Of a stretch of 64,000 nucleotides of DNA, positions 1 to 13,243 are shown one piece after another. Source of the DNA: Dermatophagoides farinae. Lineage: Eukaryota; Arthropoda; Arachnida; Sarcoptiformes; Pyroglyphidae. The stretch is from positions 4,627,501 through 4,691,500 of the forward strand of contig NC_134681.1 of the NCBI RefSeq assembly GCF_024713945.1, given 5' to 3'. Every line of letters starts with the position of its first letter. Within the stretch, counting starts at the first letter, position 1. Below the pieces are notes generated by a model. It made no database searches. It had not been told where the DNA came from and was given only the letters and a program-made list of their open reading frames with translations. Position numbers and translations under genes: made by a program.

Positions 1-3000
1 GATGATGATGATGATGATGAACACAAGTATTATAAAATTATATATTGACGACAGTTTTCAACTGTAATAATAATAATAATAATAAAGATGAAACAAAAAA
101 CAAATTTTTCATTTGTGAATAATGTGAAAGACATGAGAAAATTTTTTTTTTCATTTTTCTATTTGCAACAATCAATTTTTTTTTGTCTTTTTTCGTTTAA
201 TAGATTTGATTCGATGAGTTTTTTTGTTTTTCTAAAGAAAAGCAATGAAAAATTCTACATCTAATTTTTTTTCCATTTCAAATTAATTCAATTCTGTATT
301 CTGTTTTGGTTCATTTTTTATCTGTGACATCTGAAATTTTTGTTTATTATTTGCATTGATTGGTATGTGTGTGTATGTTTGTGTGTGTGTGTGTGTATGC
401 GAACCAGATTGAGATTGATTGAGATTGGTTCAAGTTTGTTTTTTGGGTTTTTGTTCCACAATTTTTTTTATATTAAGATTCATTCATTTATTCATTCTCT
501 CTATATATATATGAGTGTTGAACTAACTTGTGTAAAACTATAAAATGTAGCTATAAAATATATATCATTGACACATAAACAACAAACACAAACAAATGCG
601 AATGACGACAACTACTTGTGTAATCACACACACACACACACACTCAGTAAAATCTTGATACTATGAAATTTATCATTGAAAACTAAATAGAAGCAATGCA
701 AAACAAAACAAAACAAAAAAATTAAGTATAACCATAAAATGAATAAATAACCAGAGAAAAAAAAATCCGGTCACACACACACACACACACTATATTTTCA
801 AGTCATGGAAAATTGTTAGTTTTTTTTTCATTAATTTCATGTTCCATATCTGCATTAATCATCATTATATCAAGCACACACACACATACACACATTCATA
901 CATTGAAATTCATTCATAGTATCCAAGTGTGGCAGGATTTGTGTAAAAAAAAGGAATAGAAAACAAAATGATGCTGCATTCAATAACAAACGAATAATAA
1001 TCCATAGAGAGAGAGAGAGAGTAAGAAAGTAAGAAAGAAAAAAACTTTTGATTTTGGGTTTTTTAAAAAAAAAAATGAAAAGAAGAAAAAAGGGTAGAAA
1101 AAAAAGAGTGCAGTCAATGCGTTATTCTTATCTGGCACATTTGGCCCCTATTCATTGTGGGGGAGTGGGGAGAAACAAAAACGCAACAAAAACACTGACT
1201 ACACCACCCATAATTAGTTTTCTTCTTCTTCTTCTTCTTTTTGTTTGCATTCATCGCTCATTATATGAATTTTTTTTCTCTGAATTCACAGTGTATGGCC
1301 AAAAAAAAAAAAAAAAATAATAATTGCCATTAATTAGGCCGTACATAAAATATGTACAGGCATTTTTTTCTTAAACATAATGATGAGGCTTCACTATTGA
1401 CACCCCCACCTCCCACACACACACACACACACGCGACTTTTATGTTAAAAAAATATAAGAAAATTCTGAAACAAAAACAGACAAAAAAATATATATCATT
1501 TTGAAAGGTGGTGATGATGATGATGGTATTTTGAATCATTTCTTTGTACTCATTATCATCAGATTTTTTTTTTGTTTCGTTTTTTTCATCATCATGCCAC
1601 ATACACACACACACACACACAAACACTAAAGCAAATTAAGCATACAGGATCTATGAAAATTGTGGCAACAACAACAACAGCAAAAAAATTTCGTGTTTTT
1701 TCTTTTATTTTCAACATTTTTTTTCTTCGTTTTTTTTAACAAATAATAAAATGACCTTTGACATTTTAGATTCGTAATTTATTAGATGTTTTTTTTTGTT
1801 GACTGTTCCAAACAAAACAACAAACTCACTCGTTTTGTTTTGTTTTGTTTTGTTTTTGTTCACAGTTTCTCGCCACCACATCACAATCATTATTTTTCTC
1901 GATAATGAAACGGAAGGATACTGGTACTATAGTAGCTACTAAAAATAACTTTAGTTCCATTTTTATTCCCGAATTTGTTGTTGTTGTTGGTGCTGCTGTT
2001 GTTGTTCATTTGACTTGATGAACAAAAAAAAAATGAGAAAAAAACAAACTAACCATTTTGAACTGTTTGTTTAGAAGACCAATGAAAAAAATAAATTTCC
2101 CAAATTAAATTGCCACCATTGATGGATAATGATAATTTAAAAACCGAAACATGCAGAAAAAAACCCGGAAATATTTAATCTGTAATTAATAAAATAATAA
2201 ATGAGATAAGAGACCAGAAAATGATAACCAGAAAAACTAATTTTAACCTCATTAAATGAATGAATGAATGAACAAATGAATACAATGAACAAAAATGACG
2301 TCAATATTTCTACATGTGTATAAAAATAGAATTCTTTTTTTTTTTTTTTGGTTGCATTCTTAATTTGGATTCCCCGTCATCATTTTTGATCATAATTTGC
2401 ATCAATTTTTTTTCGCTCAATTAATATGCACCATATAGATGTATTGATGTATTAATCGACATTTCATGTTTTTGATTTCAAATTTTTTTTTTCATTTTGT
2501 TGATTTGGCAAATTGTGGCTGTTTCTTTTATTTTCTGGTCGAAAAGATTCGATGATTGAAAAGTTTTCGTTTCCTTTTTTTTTTGTTCACCATTCATTCA
2601 ACCTATGCAATGTTGTGGGTGTGTGTGTGTTTGGATTGTTTGTTCGGGTTGCTATCTGATAATTTAGAAAATTTTGAATCGGAGAAAAAAAATGGTTGAT
2701 AGTTTAAATGAAGATGGGGAATGATGGGAAAAAAATCAGATCCAAAAAAAAATTGAAATAGAAAAAGGAAAAAAAGTTTAAATCAAATTTAAAATTCATC
2801 ACGATTCTATTAGATGCTGGTGAACAAAAAAAAAAGAAAAAGAAAAAAGAAATTTGAAAGCAAAAGTGGAAAAGTAAAGAAATGATGAAAAAAAAGAGAA
2901 AAATTTCCGTCTCACCATCACTACCTAATGTTTTGTGTGTCTGTGTGTGTGTGTGAATGTCGTATTTTTCCCTGAATGATCACAATTACAATTCAATGAT

Positions 3001-5545
3001 TCAACCAACCCTATGACAACAATGGACAGGAATTTTTTTTCAAAAAAGTTTTTTTCCCCAATATTTTTTTTTTGGGTACCCAAAAAAAAAAAAAAAATAG
3101 AAAAATGACAAAAAAAACGAAAAGGAAAAAGGAAAGAAAGGCTGAAATAAAAAAAATTTTTTCCGGATCTCGTTATATACGACGACGTTACAACAACAGC
3201 ATAATAAAAAAAAAAATGGAAAAAGACCAAGTTTTTTTTCACTTCTAGGTTTTTTTTCGCCAAAATGATTCATTCTCACACACAAACACACGAACAACGG
3301 TAACATTACAATCATTCATCCATCTATCCATTTTGTTCGGAAATTGTTTTTTTTTCTTTTTCTATAAAAGAAGAACTAGAATAGAATCTTGATAATGGAA
3401 ATCACTACTACTAGTCTACTGTTTATTGTTGTGATATAATAATGTAGAATGTGAATACACTTGTGAAAAAGTAAAAAAAAAATAGAAAAAAATAGAAAAT
3501 AAATAAATTCTTTTTTGTTGCTGCTAGGCATCAATGCATAGAAGAAGAAAAAGAAGAAGACGATCCAACCAAATCACTGAAATAAAATGAAATGAAATGA
3601 AACTGCAAATAGACCGGACAATAACAATAACAACAAGAAGAAGAAGAATAAATAAAAAAAAAATTTTGCAATAACTTTTACTATATATATTTATATGGAT
3701 TCTTTGAGAACCACAACAAACAAACAAACGAAAGAAATAAAGAAAGACAGAAAGAAACCACTTGAGAATTATGGATTGAGAATTCATTTTGATAAACATA
3801 ACATTTGGAAATGAATAAAAAAATAGGCATCGAATTGGAAACATAAACTTTAAGTTTGAAATTGATGTGTGCGTGTGTGTGTGTGTATGTGTGTATGTGT
3901 GTTTAAGTTGTTTGTTTCAATTCTAACAATAATCATCATCATCATTATAATTATAAATAATAATGAATCCATGAATGAACAAAATGAAACTCAAAAAACG
4001 AAAAAAAAATTGAAGATTTTAAATTAAATTTATTGCTTTTAATAATAAATGTGTTATATTTTGATGTTTTGTAGATTGAAAGTAAAAAAAGTTTTAAAGT
4101 ATCATCATCGTTTTTAATCATCATTATTATGTTGTTTCTATGGTTTATATATATATATATGGCCATCAATAATGATCACGATGATGATCATGATGATGAT
4201 CGTGGTACATTTACTTTAGGTTTGCCATTTACGGTGATTATTATCATTATCATTATGCATACCAGAATAGTTGTATTAAAAAAAAAAAAAAAAAATTTCA
4301 AATGAAGAATATTCCTTCAATGATAATAATGATGATGACTCGTTGATTATTTGAAAAGTTTAATTTCATTTAATTTTCTTTCTTGTTTTTTTTTGTTGTT
4401 GTTGTTGCTAGAGAATTTCATTCATATTCAATTCCATTTCTGTTTTATATTTTTATTTTAAAATACATGCCTCAAACAACGACAACAACACACATACACA
4501 TTTATGATCTAAATTTTATGGTGAATGGCAAATGATTTTTTTTTCGTTTTAGGATCCGCTTGAGTTATGTCTGCATTATATTTTGGATGTATGAAAAATG
4601 TCTTGGGAATCATTCATCTTTTCTTAATTTTATGAAGAAGAAAAATAAAACTTTTTTCCATTTGCTGGTTATTATTATTATTCCAGACCAGATTATACAG
4701 ATTGAATCGATTCTGTAGACATTTATTCTGTACCCATTTTTTTCCACCATTCTATCTATCTATCTATCTTGAGATTTGTTGTTGTTTAATCAACAAAGAA
4801 CGAAACGAAACAAAACAAAACGAAAAATTCCATGCAATTTAGGAAAATTATGATGAAACAAAAAAAAAATTCAAATCCATCAGAATAAATGCAAAACATA
4901 CAAATGCCTGCATGTATGCATACATGCATAGATGCAGATGATTTAAAAAAAAACAGAAATTTTTCATCACTTTTTCTTTGAATTATGTCAAGTTCTTGTG
5001 TGTGTGTGTGTGTGCGTGAATGTTTGAATTGTCTACACCCACACACACACACACATATGCAGAATTTTCTTCGAAAAAAAAACTTTTGATTCCGACATTT
5101 TTTTTTATTTCATTCTAAAGAATTCCATTATATAATTATATTTAATTATTAGGTTTCCGATTCATATATATAATGATGATGATGATTGTTTTTTTTTCTT
5201 GTTCCATTATTTTATTTGACGTCTTGAGACTAGAACTAGAGAAAATCAAAGTGAAAAAAAAACAAACCAAGACATTATGTTATATAGATAGATTTTCAAC
5301 AAATCACCAATGGTCGATTATCATTACATTATTATATTTTAATAATAATAATAACTACAATCGAAATCAATATTGTTGATTATTATTGGTGAATTATTAT
5401 TCCTTATTTGATTTCTTTTTTTTTGGGTTCTTCTTTGACCTGAATTTTTTGTCTTTTCTTTTTTTTCTGGTATACTAAAATATTAATATTGTGATTGTTT
5501 CTTTTTTTTTCTTTCTTTTTTGGAACATATAAAAAAAACCAATAG
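1..5545. other. Non-coding stretch, probably intron of the Kv4/Shal gene
   Basis: No open frame here looks like protein: the short ones are translations of (TG)n, (CA)n, (CAT)n and poly-A/T tracts. The first recognisable exon downstream (5546) starts in the middle of a channel pore codon, so an upstream exon must exist. It is not visible here, so this stretch is most simply intron. Several (CA)n/(TG)n tracts occur (for example near 368-396, 628-643, 770-790, 1410-1432, 1600-1621, 3870-3902). Confidence 0.6.
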
Positions 5546-7178
5546 CTATGGTGACATGGTACCGGCAACAATTACTGGTAAAATTGTTGGTGGCGTTTGT
5601 TCATTGAGCGGTGTATTGGTCATTGCCTTACCAGTACCCGTAATTGTATCAAATTTTTCACGTATTTATCATCAAAATCAACGTGCTGATAAACGAAAAG
5701 CTCAAAAGGTTTGTATGAAAAAAAAATTTAGTAAAAAAAAAACATTCTAGAAATGATGGATTATAATTTTAATAATAATCGATTCTTGTGTAGAATCAGT
5801 GTGTGTGTGTGTGTGTGGGTGTTCAACAAAATGTTTATTGATTATCAAAATGGATGAGAGAGAGAGAAAGAGAAAAAAAAATTAATCATCAATAATGAAA
5901 ATGTCAACAACAAACTTTCAAAATAGAATTTTTTTTCTAGTTTTTTTTTTCTTACATCATCATTTTTGATTGATTACTTATAATTAATGTGTGTGTTTGT
6001 TGTTTTCTATTCGCTCTTTGATATCTTTATTCATTAATATATAACCGGTATATGTTCCAAAATTCCAAAAAAAATAGAAAGCACGAATGGCTCGTATACG
6101 AATTGCCAAAGCTACAAGCGGTGCAGCATTTCTTAGTAAAAAGAAAGAAACAGAGGCTCGTTTGGCTGCACAGGAAAATAATTCAAATGAAAATGGAGCC
6201 ACATCTGAAGATATATTCGAGCTTCAACATCATCATCTATTACAATGTCTGGAACGTACAACTGTAGGTTTTTTATTTTGCTATATTTGTTCATAATATT
6301 ATTCTAATTGATTGTTTTATCTACCATCACTATCATTCCAACACAAAAACTCAAAACGATAAGGATCGAGAATTTGTCGAGCTTGATGCACCATTTAATG
6401 GTCAACCAAATCGATTATCCTCGACACCGCCAATATCTCCAGTGACTTCAATAGCAATTGTGCCAACTAAAAATTCATTTCGACGATTTTTAGGCTCTTG
6501 TTGTAAAAAGAGTGGTGAAAATTATGAGGTAAAGTGAATTATAATCAGAATCGGAATTTATTGAATTTATTCATTTTTAATTTGATTTAGAAACATGATG
6601 CTATCGAACAAGAAGAATTAAGTCCATTATCAACAAATAATAATAATAATCCTAATATGGAAGATTCAAGTGAATCTAGTGGTAAATTAAAGCAACAACA
6701 ACAACAACAACACAGTCAAACGTATCCATTTGGATCAACATCTGCCAATGAAAAACAACAACAACAACAACAACAGCAACCGCAACAGCAACAACAACAA
6801 TCGCCTCAATCAACCAGTAATATTGGTCATAGTAAAATTTCAAATACGCCATCCACAACAAAAACAACAAAACCAAATACAAGTCAGATTAATGTATCAA
6901 CTGTAGTACATGTTCAAAATGAAAATAATAATACAAAACCAGCAACAACAACGGCAACAATTATCGGTCATCCACAATTGCCGTCATCCGACAATTCTTT
7001 AAAAACATCAATGACACAAAGTGAGAATAATAATAATATCATAAATCAAAGAGGTCCATCAACAAATTTAACGACAACAACAACAACAACAACATCTATA
7101 TCAGATGATCCAATCAATATTCCATCAACATCATCTGGACATACTGAATTGACTGTTGTTCGTATATCGAAAATATGA
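5546..7178 (+). CDS. Shal: Kv4 (Shal-type) voltage-gated potassium channel, 3' exons only
   Basis: The visible part encodes 366 residues in four exons: 5546-5708, 6078-6263, 6364-6528 and 6591-7178. Each junction has GT..AG and reading phase is kept. The first exon starts inside the selectivity filter (split Gly, then Tyr-Gly-Asp), goes through S6 with the PVPVIV gating hinge, and enters the conserved Kv4 segment [15 protein letters not shown]. The second has the [14 protein letters not shown] block and the [11 protein letters not shown] dendritic-targeting region; the third has [17 protein letters not shown]. These are diagnostic of Kv4 rather than Shaker, Shab or Shaw. The fourth exon holds a long Gln/Asn/Thr-rich insertion (CAA/CAG runs near 6690-6810) and ends in VVRISKI, which resembles the Kv4 C-terminal PDZ ligand. 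Family role: somatodendritic A-type K+ current. The T1 domain and S1-S5 lie outside the window. Confidence 0.95.
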
Positions 7179-7690
7179 AAAAAAAATTTTTTTAAAAATA
7201 CTTGGACAAACACATACACATTATCCGAATGCCCAAAATATAAATCCCTGAGAATATTAAAAAAAAAAATGAATTTCGCCTTAAAATTATGTATAAAAAA
7301 AACAGATGAATTGAAAATATAGAATTGATTGATATAAATGTAGAATTTTCATGTTAATTTTTAAAATGTCCAAAAAAAAACAAACCAAATACACCAGGCG
7401 CAATATATTCAATCTATTTAGGCGCACAAACTATCATTAATTTTGTTGTTAATTTTGTGGACAATAATAATAATTTTATGACCAAACAAAAAACAATTAA
7501 TCAATTATCAATTATTCATTGAAACTGACGATCAATACTTTTCTTTTCTTTTCTTTTCATTTATTTTTGTCTCAAACACAATGTTTATTTATAATTAATT
7601 TCATCATCATCATGATCATCATTTTAAAACAATGAGAAAACCAAATTAAAAAAAATGACTCGTCCATTGTGAATTTTTATGGCAAACTTT

Positions 7691-7731
<41 letters not shown>

Positions 7732-7740
7732 GACAGACAA
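7691..7740. repeat. (CA)n followed by (GACA)n microsatellite
   Basis: About 19 CA units run directly into three GACA units. The repeat is perfect by eye and unrelated to any gene. Confidence 0.9.
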
Positions 7741-7957
7741 ATGATCTGATATGAATATTTTCAATGGTCCTGAATAGTGTTTTTTATTTATTTATTTTAT
7801 TTTTTTTCATTTGGCTTGATTGATTGATAATTGGTTGACAGAATTTAACAAAACAAAACAAAACAACAAAAAAAAAGAATAACGTAATGTAAAAAATTAT
7901 CATTTTTTTTACCGCTTTTAAAATGCATATCATCATCATAATACAGAATATTCTACG

Positions 7958-7963
7958 TGTGTG

Positions 7964-8000
<37 letters not shown>
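7958..8000. repeat. (TG)n microsatellite
   Basis: A nearly perfect TG run with one early interruption, in the 3' flank of the Kv4 gene. Confidence 0.85.
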
Positions 8001-8003
<3 letters not shown>

Positions 8004-8303
8004 ATGCATTGAAAGTATGGAAATCTGTCTAAAGTGTGGATTCAAATGCTAATTGTTATCAATATTTGCTTACATATATACATCTATCTATTTATCATTA
8101 TTCTATCTATTATATCACACAATTGTTTATATTCAATTTTTTTCCACCATTTTTTTATTTTCATTGTTTTGCTTTTCTATTTCTGTGTACATATTTATTA
8201 CATTACATTTGAGTTGATCGTAATTTTTTTTCCACTTTCCGATTCAATTTTCATCATCATCATCATCATCATCACGATCATCGTCATCGAATTAATTGAT
8301 TGA

Positions 8304-8326
8304 TATCGATCGATCGATCGATCGAT
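8304..8326. repeat. (ATCG)n microsatellite
   Basis: Five tandem ATCG tetranucleotides. The unit is self-complementary when offset (CGATCG), so the tract is palindromic. Similar tracts occur at about 25475-25492, 30293-30312 and 30704-30717. Confidence 0.85.
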
Positions 8327-8670
8327 GTTATTGATGATGATGTTAATGTCGATAATAATTTTACTTGATAAAATTGAAACAAAAAAAAATATATGAACAA
8401 ACAAAAACAATTTTTTTCCTTTTTCTTAATTAAATAATTTCAAACACACACACCCACCCAAAATAATCATAAAAATTACAAGGTAAATTCTTTTTCATCG
8501 GAATTTTCAATATTATTACTGTTGTTGTTGTTGTTGTTGCCGTTGCTGTTGTGTTTGTATCAAATTTTGTTTGAAATTCGAGAAGAAAACAAAACAAAAC
8601 AAAAAAAAACGAAAAAAAAACTGATACGATCTCATAATCATCAGACATATTTTATTTCATCACTCAAACC

Positions 8671-8695
8671 AACCAATCAATCAATCAATCAATCA

Positions 8696-8731
<36 letters not shown>

Positions 8732-8732
8732 A
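8671..8732. repeat. Compound (AATC)n-(CAGC)n tetranucleotide repeat
   Basis: Four or five AATC units pass through two CAGT-type units into eight CAGC units, a stepwise-diverged compound microsatellite. Confidence 0.85.
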
Positions 8733-9689
8733 TAAAGCCAAATTAATGATTTCCAAGACTATATATTCGTTGCAATATTCTGTTTTTTTTTAAATAATTT
8801 TTTTTCTCTTTATATCATTTTGATTTTGTTTTATTTAACGCCACCAGTTATTATGCTCGAATCAAACAATTCTTCTGTCTATGTACAATGACTCAATGAT
8901 TAAAATTCATTTTCATCTATTTTATTCTTTATCATTTTTTTTTTGTTTTAATTTTTGGTTTTTTTGTTTTGTTTTTTTTTCTCTTCATCCAGAATCTTCA
9001 TCTCAATAATTATTCTTGCATATATTATTCTGCTGTAATTCTTTTTTTTTCTCTATCTCTCTCTCTCTCTTTATTTCTTAATACTGTTGTACATTTTTTT
9101 TTTTTTTGCTGCAGGAAAAATTCTCTCGCTCGCTTTAATTATTATTATTATTAATAATTATATTGAAATTATTTGATCTATCAATGATTCTTTATTATTA
9201 TTATTATTATTATCATTAATTGTTGGATTTGACAAATAACAATTCAAATCAATTTTTCCAATGTATAATTATTAATATATTTATATATATATATGTATCG
9301 ATGCTATTGAATGAAAGTTCGTAATTCATTTTTAAATATATTGTTGTTGTTGTTGTTGTTGTTGGAAATATAAAAGTTTGATTGATTTTAGTAGATATAT
9401 TCAAATATATATATTGCCACATGTGTGCTGCCATCTGTTATTGGTGAAAGTTTCCTCAAATTTTTTTTTTTTTATATTTCAATTCATCATCATTTTTCAT
9501 TTGAGAATTTCATCATCAATTATGTTATATTGTTATGATTTAAATTAACAACAAATAGCAAGAATATTTATATATTCTTTTTAAAAATGATCAAATTAGT
9601 TAGTATATATAGTATTTAAGTTGGTATATAATATTGTGAAAAATAAAAACAAAACGGAAAGTGACATGATACATGATCTCCAAAGAACG

Positions 9690-10989
9690 TTAATTATTAC
9701 GTTTTTTTAAATCTTCAAAACGACGACGAAGATCATCAAAATCAACATCATCTTGGCCACCACCAGTACCGCTACCATCATTTCGTTTATTGGCTGATGA
9801 TCCACCATGAGTGGATTTATTATTCATACCAAAATCATCTAAATCTGTTGGAATATCTGGTAGATTAGGCACTGCTGGTAAATTATCTAAATCAATTTCT
9901 GGTTTTGCTGATGCCGATGTAGGAGGTGCTTCAGGCGGTGGTTGTCCAATTGGTGTCGGCACTGATTTACTTGATTGATGAGCTACCACAGAATCATATG
10001 ATGGAGGTACACTTGTTCCAGGATCCAATGGTTGTGGTGGCAAATCAACAAAACCAATTTCTGGTGGCCGTCCATCACTTAATTGTTTTTTAAGAAAACT
10101 AGCTTCGGATGTAAGATCACCATAAGGTCCGGATGGAGGCATATCAGGTAATGGTGGTGGCTCATTACTTGTAGGTGCAGTTGGAGCCAAATCAATCAAC
10201 AAGCCTGACATTGATCCTGGTGGTGGTCGCTGTGCTGAACCACCACTTCCACCCGAGGAATCTGGTTTATTATTATCATTTCCTTGGTTGTATTTCTTAT
10301 CTTCCATCAATACTTCTTCATCAGGTTCATAATTCACGCCCAACATTTTGGCAATTTCTTTATATAAAAAAAAAATCAATACTTATTACAGTGAAAATCG
10401 AACTAAACTAAACTAATTAGATACTTACCAATCAAATATTTTTCTACCAAAATTTTTGGCGGAGCTTGTACACCTAATTTGAGCATCAATTTTTCATTGA
10501 CCGATTTAAGTTGATTTTCTTTGGCTGCCTGAGCAAATTGTTTGCCATATTTTTGTGTGAATAAATCGGCAATGATTGATAATTCTTTAACATCGGTTGA
10601 CATTCGTGGAGCAACCCAAATTAATGATGAAATTGCTTCTTCAAGACCATCGTCTAAAGTGGGCATTTGCTGTATCATACCAAATCGAGCCAACAAAAGA
10701 TCGCAAAACATTTCAACAATTTCCATTGCTTCAACAAGATAATCTTCACGTATAATGTGTTCTACACGGATTTTAGCTCGTTCAACTTTACCTATTTCAA
10801 AAAAAAAATTGATTGTCATTAGTCATTTTTCATGATAATAATAATAATCATAATACCATTTTCAATGTAATCGGCAATCTCTTTACGTGATTTTTGTGCC
10901 GATTCAGTTTTTTTCTTTTCCAATAATTTCAAACGCTGTATGGCCAATGAAAGATTGGTCTTCAAACGGGCATAATTTACCGATGGCAT
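9690..10989 (-). CDS. IST1: IST1 homologue, ESCRT-III-associated protein
   Basis: Three exons on the minus strand (10857-10989, 10429-10791, 9690-10357) join in phase to give 387 residues. The N-terminal half is the IST1 fold: MPSVNYARLKTNLSLAIQRL, then KKKTESAQKSRKEIADYI, then RVEHIIREDYLVEAMEI and CDLLLARFG, all characteristic of the family. The middle is a Pro/Gly-rich linker. The last 20 residues carry DDLRRRFEDLKKR (about 373-385), which fits a MIT-interacting motif of the type that recruits VPS4 and other MIT-domain proteins. Family role: with ESCRT-III and VPS4, IST1 acts in multivesicular body formation, endosomal tubule fission and cytokinetic abscission. The start is the only ATG ahead of the family's conserved N-terminus. 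The gene is divergent from V-ATPase subunit e. Confidence 0.96.
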
Positions 10990-11962
10990 TGTTTTTTTTT
11001 TTTAATTCGTTATCGATTTTATTGATGATTCAATGTGCTGAAACAAAAAAATTAAATTCGGTTGTTGATTACTGATTCAGAATTGGCAACAAAAAAAGAA
11101 GTAATTTCAGAATTCAACCATTAAACAATGGATAAAGGATCGAATTTTTGATGAAGTGATGATGCTCACAACAATACAATTACAAACATAAAAAAAATCA
11201 AGATGATATTTACCAGAAAAAGAACAAAACAAAAATAGAAAAAGAAGAAACAAAAATGACACTGGTTAGGCTACGCCTTATATATTCAATTCAATTTATG
11301 TTTGTTTTTTTCCGATGTTGATTATCACCAGACTTATACTAACAAAAATATACACAGAAAAATAAAATATGAGCATATGAGCAATAGAAAAAAAAATGAA
11401 AACTAGTATGAATCATACAAGTGTGCAAGTATATATTATAATAAATAAAACTTGGCTTTATTGCCAATTTATTTTTTTTTTTTTTCATAAATATCCAAAA
11501 CAAGATGTGAGCTATATGTGTATTCATTCAAGGTACAAAACAAATTCATCGTATGAAATGGGCAATTATCATTTACAAATAAAAAACTTGTTATCTATGA
11601 AAATGTTATTTTCATATTTGTTATCATTATTCTCTAAATTTTTTTTTGGGTTTCTTTCGACTCACATATATTTATTTATATCATCAGATTCTATTATATA
11701 ACATAATATATTTGGAATTTTGTTCACATGAGCGAGCAGAATATATATTCTCTTTATGCTATATATATCAGAAATAAATATCGTCAATACTTATGATTGT
11801 TTTAAACAAACGAATAAAATCAGAAAAATCTAGCTGAATCAAGAATTTAAGTATATACAAGGTGAACCAGCTGGTCATTATTATTATTGTATTACGATTG
11901 TTTTTTTTTGTCGATTATCATCACTGTCCATACAGATTCCAAAAATTCAAAAAAAAAAAAAA
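10990..11962. promoter_or_regulatory. Shared upstream region of divergent IST1 and V-ATPase e genes
   Basis: About 970 bp separate the two start codons, so both promoters should lie here. I see no clear TATA box that can be tied to either gene; several TATATA stretches occur in general AT-rich sequence. The open frame at 11396-11701 has no recognisable content. Confidence 0.4.
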
Positions 11963-12261
11963 ATGGGTTTTGGTGTAATCATCTTGTTCACAAGTCTGTT
12001 TGCGGCCATCGGTATCGGTGTGCCAGTATTTCTACCTGAAAATCCTAACAAAGAAATTGTCAAATTAATGATTGTAATGAGTAAGTTTTTTAAAAATTGA
12101 AAATTTTAACTTTTAAAAACATTCGTTAATCACAAAAATATATAGGCACAATATGTTGTTATCTAATGTGGCTTGTCACTTATATGTCACAGATGAATCC
12201 ATTATTCGGGCCAGTTATAAGTAATGCAACTGTTAGTCTGATGCTTCGTGAATGGTCTTAA
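11963..12261 (+). CDS. ATP6V0E: V-type proton ATPase subunit e (V0 sector)
   Basis: Two exons, 11963-12080 and 12146-12261, are joined across a 65 bp intron (GTAAGT..TATAG; a split Ser codon) to give 77 residues. The protein has two hydrophobic helices. The second exon carries the family signature CCYLMWLVTYMSQMNPLFGP, matching the CCYLxWL...LNPLFGP block of animal subunit e. The length is right for this tiny subunit (about 80 residues). Family role: a membrane subunit of the V0 proton-translocating sector of the V-ATPase in endosomes, lysosomes and plasma membrane. AATAAA motifs occur soon after the stop (about 12319). It is too short and too split for a simple ORF scan. Confidence 0.93.
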
Positions 12262-13243
12262 ATCCATACTGATGATTATATACAGTATTATTTTCAACAA
12301 CAAGAAGAAAACAGAAAAAAATAAAAATAAAATATTTATATCGAAACCATATATAATCATGATCGAAGTTGGAGTATAAATCAATAATCCTAGCTGACCA
12401 AATATCAAGTCAGCATTTTCATTCATTTCTTTTCCCATTCATCAATACTGTTTGCTTGTTTGCTGATTTTTTTTCCTTGAAATAATGTTTAAATTATATC
12501 ATCATCATCATCAATAATCCAACAACACCTAGTCAACGATCGTACAAAACCAAACAAAAATTCAATAATGATAATTTTCAATTTGAAAATTTAACATTGT
12601 TAACACCATTGCATTCCATTTCAATTTTTTTTCCTCTTTGTGGCTATTCATTGTTTGTTTTCAGTCATTTTTTTTTTTTTGAATAAAATGAAAAATACTT
12701 ATTAATAACAGCAAAAAAAAAACAAATTATAATTTTTTCTTTATTAATATCAATTGGTGGGATTATTATTAATATAGTAGTATAGTAGTAGTAGTAGTAG
12801 TAGTAGAATCATTATCATATCAAGGTGAATGTTTTGGTAATCTGTTGTTGTTGTTGTTGTTGTTTTGGTTGTTGTTGTTTTAAAGTACATATATATTATG
12901 TTCAAAAAAAAAATAAAAAGATATATAATAGACAAACAACACAAACAAAACAAGAAAAAAAGCAATATTTGTGATAGTAAATGATGATTATTACACGAAT
13001 ATTTTTGATGATGATGAATCAAGTGAAACAAAAAAAAAACAAAAAACAAAACAAAAAAAAGTGAATATTCACTAGCAACAATAGGGAAAAAAAGAAGAAA
13101 GAAAAATAAAGTTTATTCTGGTTATATAGTGGGCGTATATAGTGGTTAGTGTCGTATATAATTTTTTTTTTTTGGAATTCAATCATTCTCATTATCTCTC
13201 TTTGTTACATAACAACAACAAATGTTTTCATTTTTCATTTTTA
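12262..13243. other. Intergenic between converging genes
   Basis: This holds the 3' ends of V-ATPase e (+) and the CCPG1-like gene (-). Only AT-rich sequence and short (GTA)n, (GTT)n and (CAT)n tracts are visible. No coding sequence was recognised. Confidence 0.65.

Larger units (their letters stand above)
7179..9689. other. Intergenic, microsatellite-rich; 3' UTRs of converging genes
   Basis: This lies between the stop codons of the Kv4 gene (+) and IST1 (-). I see no conserved coding sequence. It contains the 3' untranslated regions and several simple repeats listed separately. Open frames at 8034-8303 and 8522-8746 consist of translated (CAT)n, (GTT)n and (CAGC)n repeats. Confidence 0.7.

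Noticed and set aside
4546-4600. Possible upstream Kv4 exon after TTTTAG
   Set aside because: Translation in all phases gives no Kv4 sequence and stops soon.
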